NCBI GenBank assembly: GCA_959347315.1
Contig: OY365810.1
Coordinates: 19,170,358-19,234,357 of the forward strand
Direction: 5' to 3'
Origin: Bimastos eiseni
Taxonomy: Eukaryota; Annelida; Clitellata; Crassiclitellata; Lumbricidae
DNA: 64,000 bases
Position numbers and translations under genes: made by a program. The notes under the pieces were generated by a model that worked only from the letters and a program-made list of their open reading frames with translations, searched no databases and had not been told where the DNA came from. Below, in pieces: positions 62,889 through 64,000 of this stretch (position 1 is its first letter; each line of letters opens with the position of its first letter).

Positions 62889-64000
62889 GATTCAAGATCC
62901 AAGAAAGGCCTTTTATTCCTGTTTCGTCGTGTTTATCCAGTAGCGAATGTTCGCAACAGATGAAGCATCTCAACGTGCGCAGTACCTTCGGAGCGCACGC
63001 AGCGTTTCTTAATAGGTCCAGAGCGTCGTGTGGCGACGTTTTCCAGTCTTGAGACTGCCAGTTTGGAGCATCTGAATCCCAGGTATCTTGTTAAGACTTC
63101 CTCCGGCGATTGCGGCGATCCCAGAAGCTGTGAGGATACTGGGCCAAAGTGCTGCAGGGACTGATATTCAATCTGTCATTTTTCACGTTTCAATTGTGGT
63201 CCCATCAGGCCAAACTAGGTCGTTACGAAAACCCAGCGTTAGAGCTGGTGACTATATCTTCCAGATCGGTAGCATTGGCAGGCAGAATAGCCTGTGAATC
63301 TTCTAGTTGATGTGCGAAAGCGGTGTGCATTTTCCAAACTGTAAGATTTGTGGCTTCCGCATGTGTAAGTTGGCTGTATGGCGTCAACTCTGGTGCGATC
63401 TCAGAAGCATGCGATCTCTTTGCAGGCTGTTGTTCAGAAGTGTAGCTTGACCATGACCAAGCCGTTGAGCATTTAGAATCTTCTGGTTTCGTGTCATCCC
63501 GCTTCCGACCCCTCACACGATCTGTGGCGGCTTTAATAACGGAGCTGGAGTTCACGCTTTTAGTTATCATACGGACAGTATCGACCGCAGGCCTCAAGTT
63601 TTTTCATAGGCGATCAGAGTAGAGTGACTCCGATCAAGATCAGCCTGATCTGCGGTGAGCAGTCTTCTCTAACGAGCTGGTTGACCCGATCTCTGGACAA
63701 GTAACCAGATCCTGGGGTGCTGTGGTCGGATGCCATCCAGGTCCCCTGAGGAATCGGCCGGGAAGGATCGTATGCGTCCTAACACTTGATCTCGCTGAAC
63801 CACACGGGGTGCGGTTCCCACTACGGTTCGCCCATCGCATGGTCGCATGGACTTTTTTGATGTTTTGATCGTAATTCCTCAAGTGTATATCGGTCAGCGT
63901 TTGTTGGTTCCCGCTTGTGCACAGAATTCTTTTGGCTGCTCGTCCTCGACTTTAGACGGCACTGTCTGTTTGTTCGTCGCTTTTCGTCTGCTATTGTGCG

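Larger units (their letters stand above)
61480..63880 (-). pseudogene. Family-R copy R-12, interrupted twice
   Basis: Reading the minus strand from 63880: EIAPELTPYSQLTHAEATNL (about 63390), corresponding to the [10 protein letters not shown] block of R-4, then post-RT remnants to about 62900. After an inserted element comes YPVNALGLQLSDKVIRNADG (about 61920), equivalent to the L-R-L-D-D-E-A-V-R block, and after a second repeat GKGPDGTWSRG (about 61555), a degraded KRPDG. Heavily frameshifted. Confidence 0.72.

Noticed and set aside
60922..64000. A canonical last SLC17 exon downstream of gene B exon 9
   Set aside because: I looked for an E-W-x-x-V-F-Y-I-type helix after an acceptor and saw only family-R and hAT-like debris.

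Overview
This is animal nuclear DNA, most likely from a marine invertebrate. It shows small exons with canonical GT/AG boundaries, long introns, tRNA-derived SINEs, several retrotransposon families and many micro- and minisatellites. I see no bacterial operons, ribosome binding sites, CRISPR arrays or structural RNA genes. I cannot name the species.

The host genes are two tandem SLC17-type (sialin/vesicular-transporter-like) major facilitator genes on the + strand. Gene A (exons at 671-823, 4089-4218, 18926-19167 and 25017-25277) is only the 3' half; its first exons lie upstream of the window. Gene B (28030 to about 60921) appears complete, with ten exons giving an open frame of 465 residues. 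The shared exons of A and B have the same phases, and two of the three internal ones have the same lengths (130 and 242 nt), so the pair is a tandem duplication. Gene B has two oddities: the family glutamate in membrane segment 4 is serine, and the predicted last exon lacks the twelfth membrane segment that gene A keeps.

Nearly everything else is mobile or repetitive DNA in the introns. (1) Family R: at least ten broken copies of a non-LTR retrotransposon with a reverse transcriptase, a CCHC knuckle and a C-terminal KRPDG...WDAT motif resembling the restriction-like endonuclease of R2-type elements. Copies that keep the 3' end finish in trinucleotide repeats. (2) An APE-type LINE at 54940-58190 with a 2A-like ribosome-skipping motif broken by a stop. 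(3) Family Z, a CR1/L2-like LINE in three copies that all carry the same destroyed catalytic motif; one copy is flanked by LTR-like direct repeats and sits inside another repeat, family Y. (4) A foldback-like family built from CCTAGG-containing minisatellite units (5727-10787, 16478-17945, 20337-20736, 52590-54135), with two distinct conserved ends. (5) hAT-like nonautonomous elements with 8-bp target duplications, a gypsy remnant with LTR and primer-binding site, tRNA-derived SINEs, and a Tc1/mariner-like end.

Layout: 1-25.4 kb is gene A with its introns; 25.4-27.8 kb is intergenic with two minisatellites; 27.8-61.2 kb is gene B; 61.4-64 kb is a family-R copy on the minus strand interrupted by other elements. 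The most distinctive unexplained structures are the foldback-like family, the nested Z-in-Y insertion, the shared dead LINE motif, and a set of perfect short-loop palindromes.
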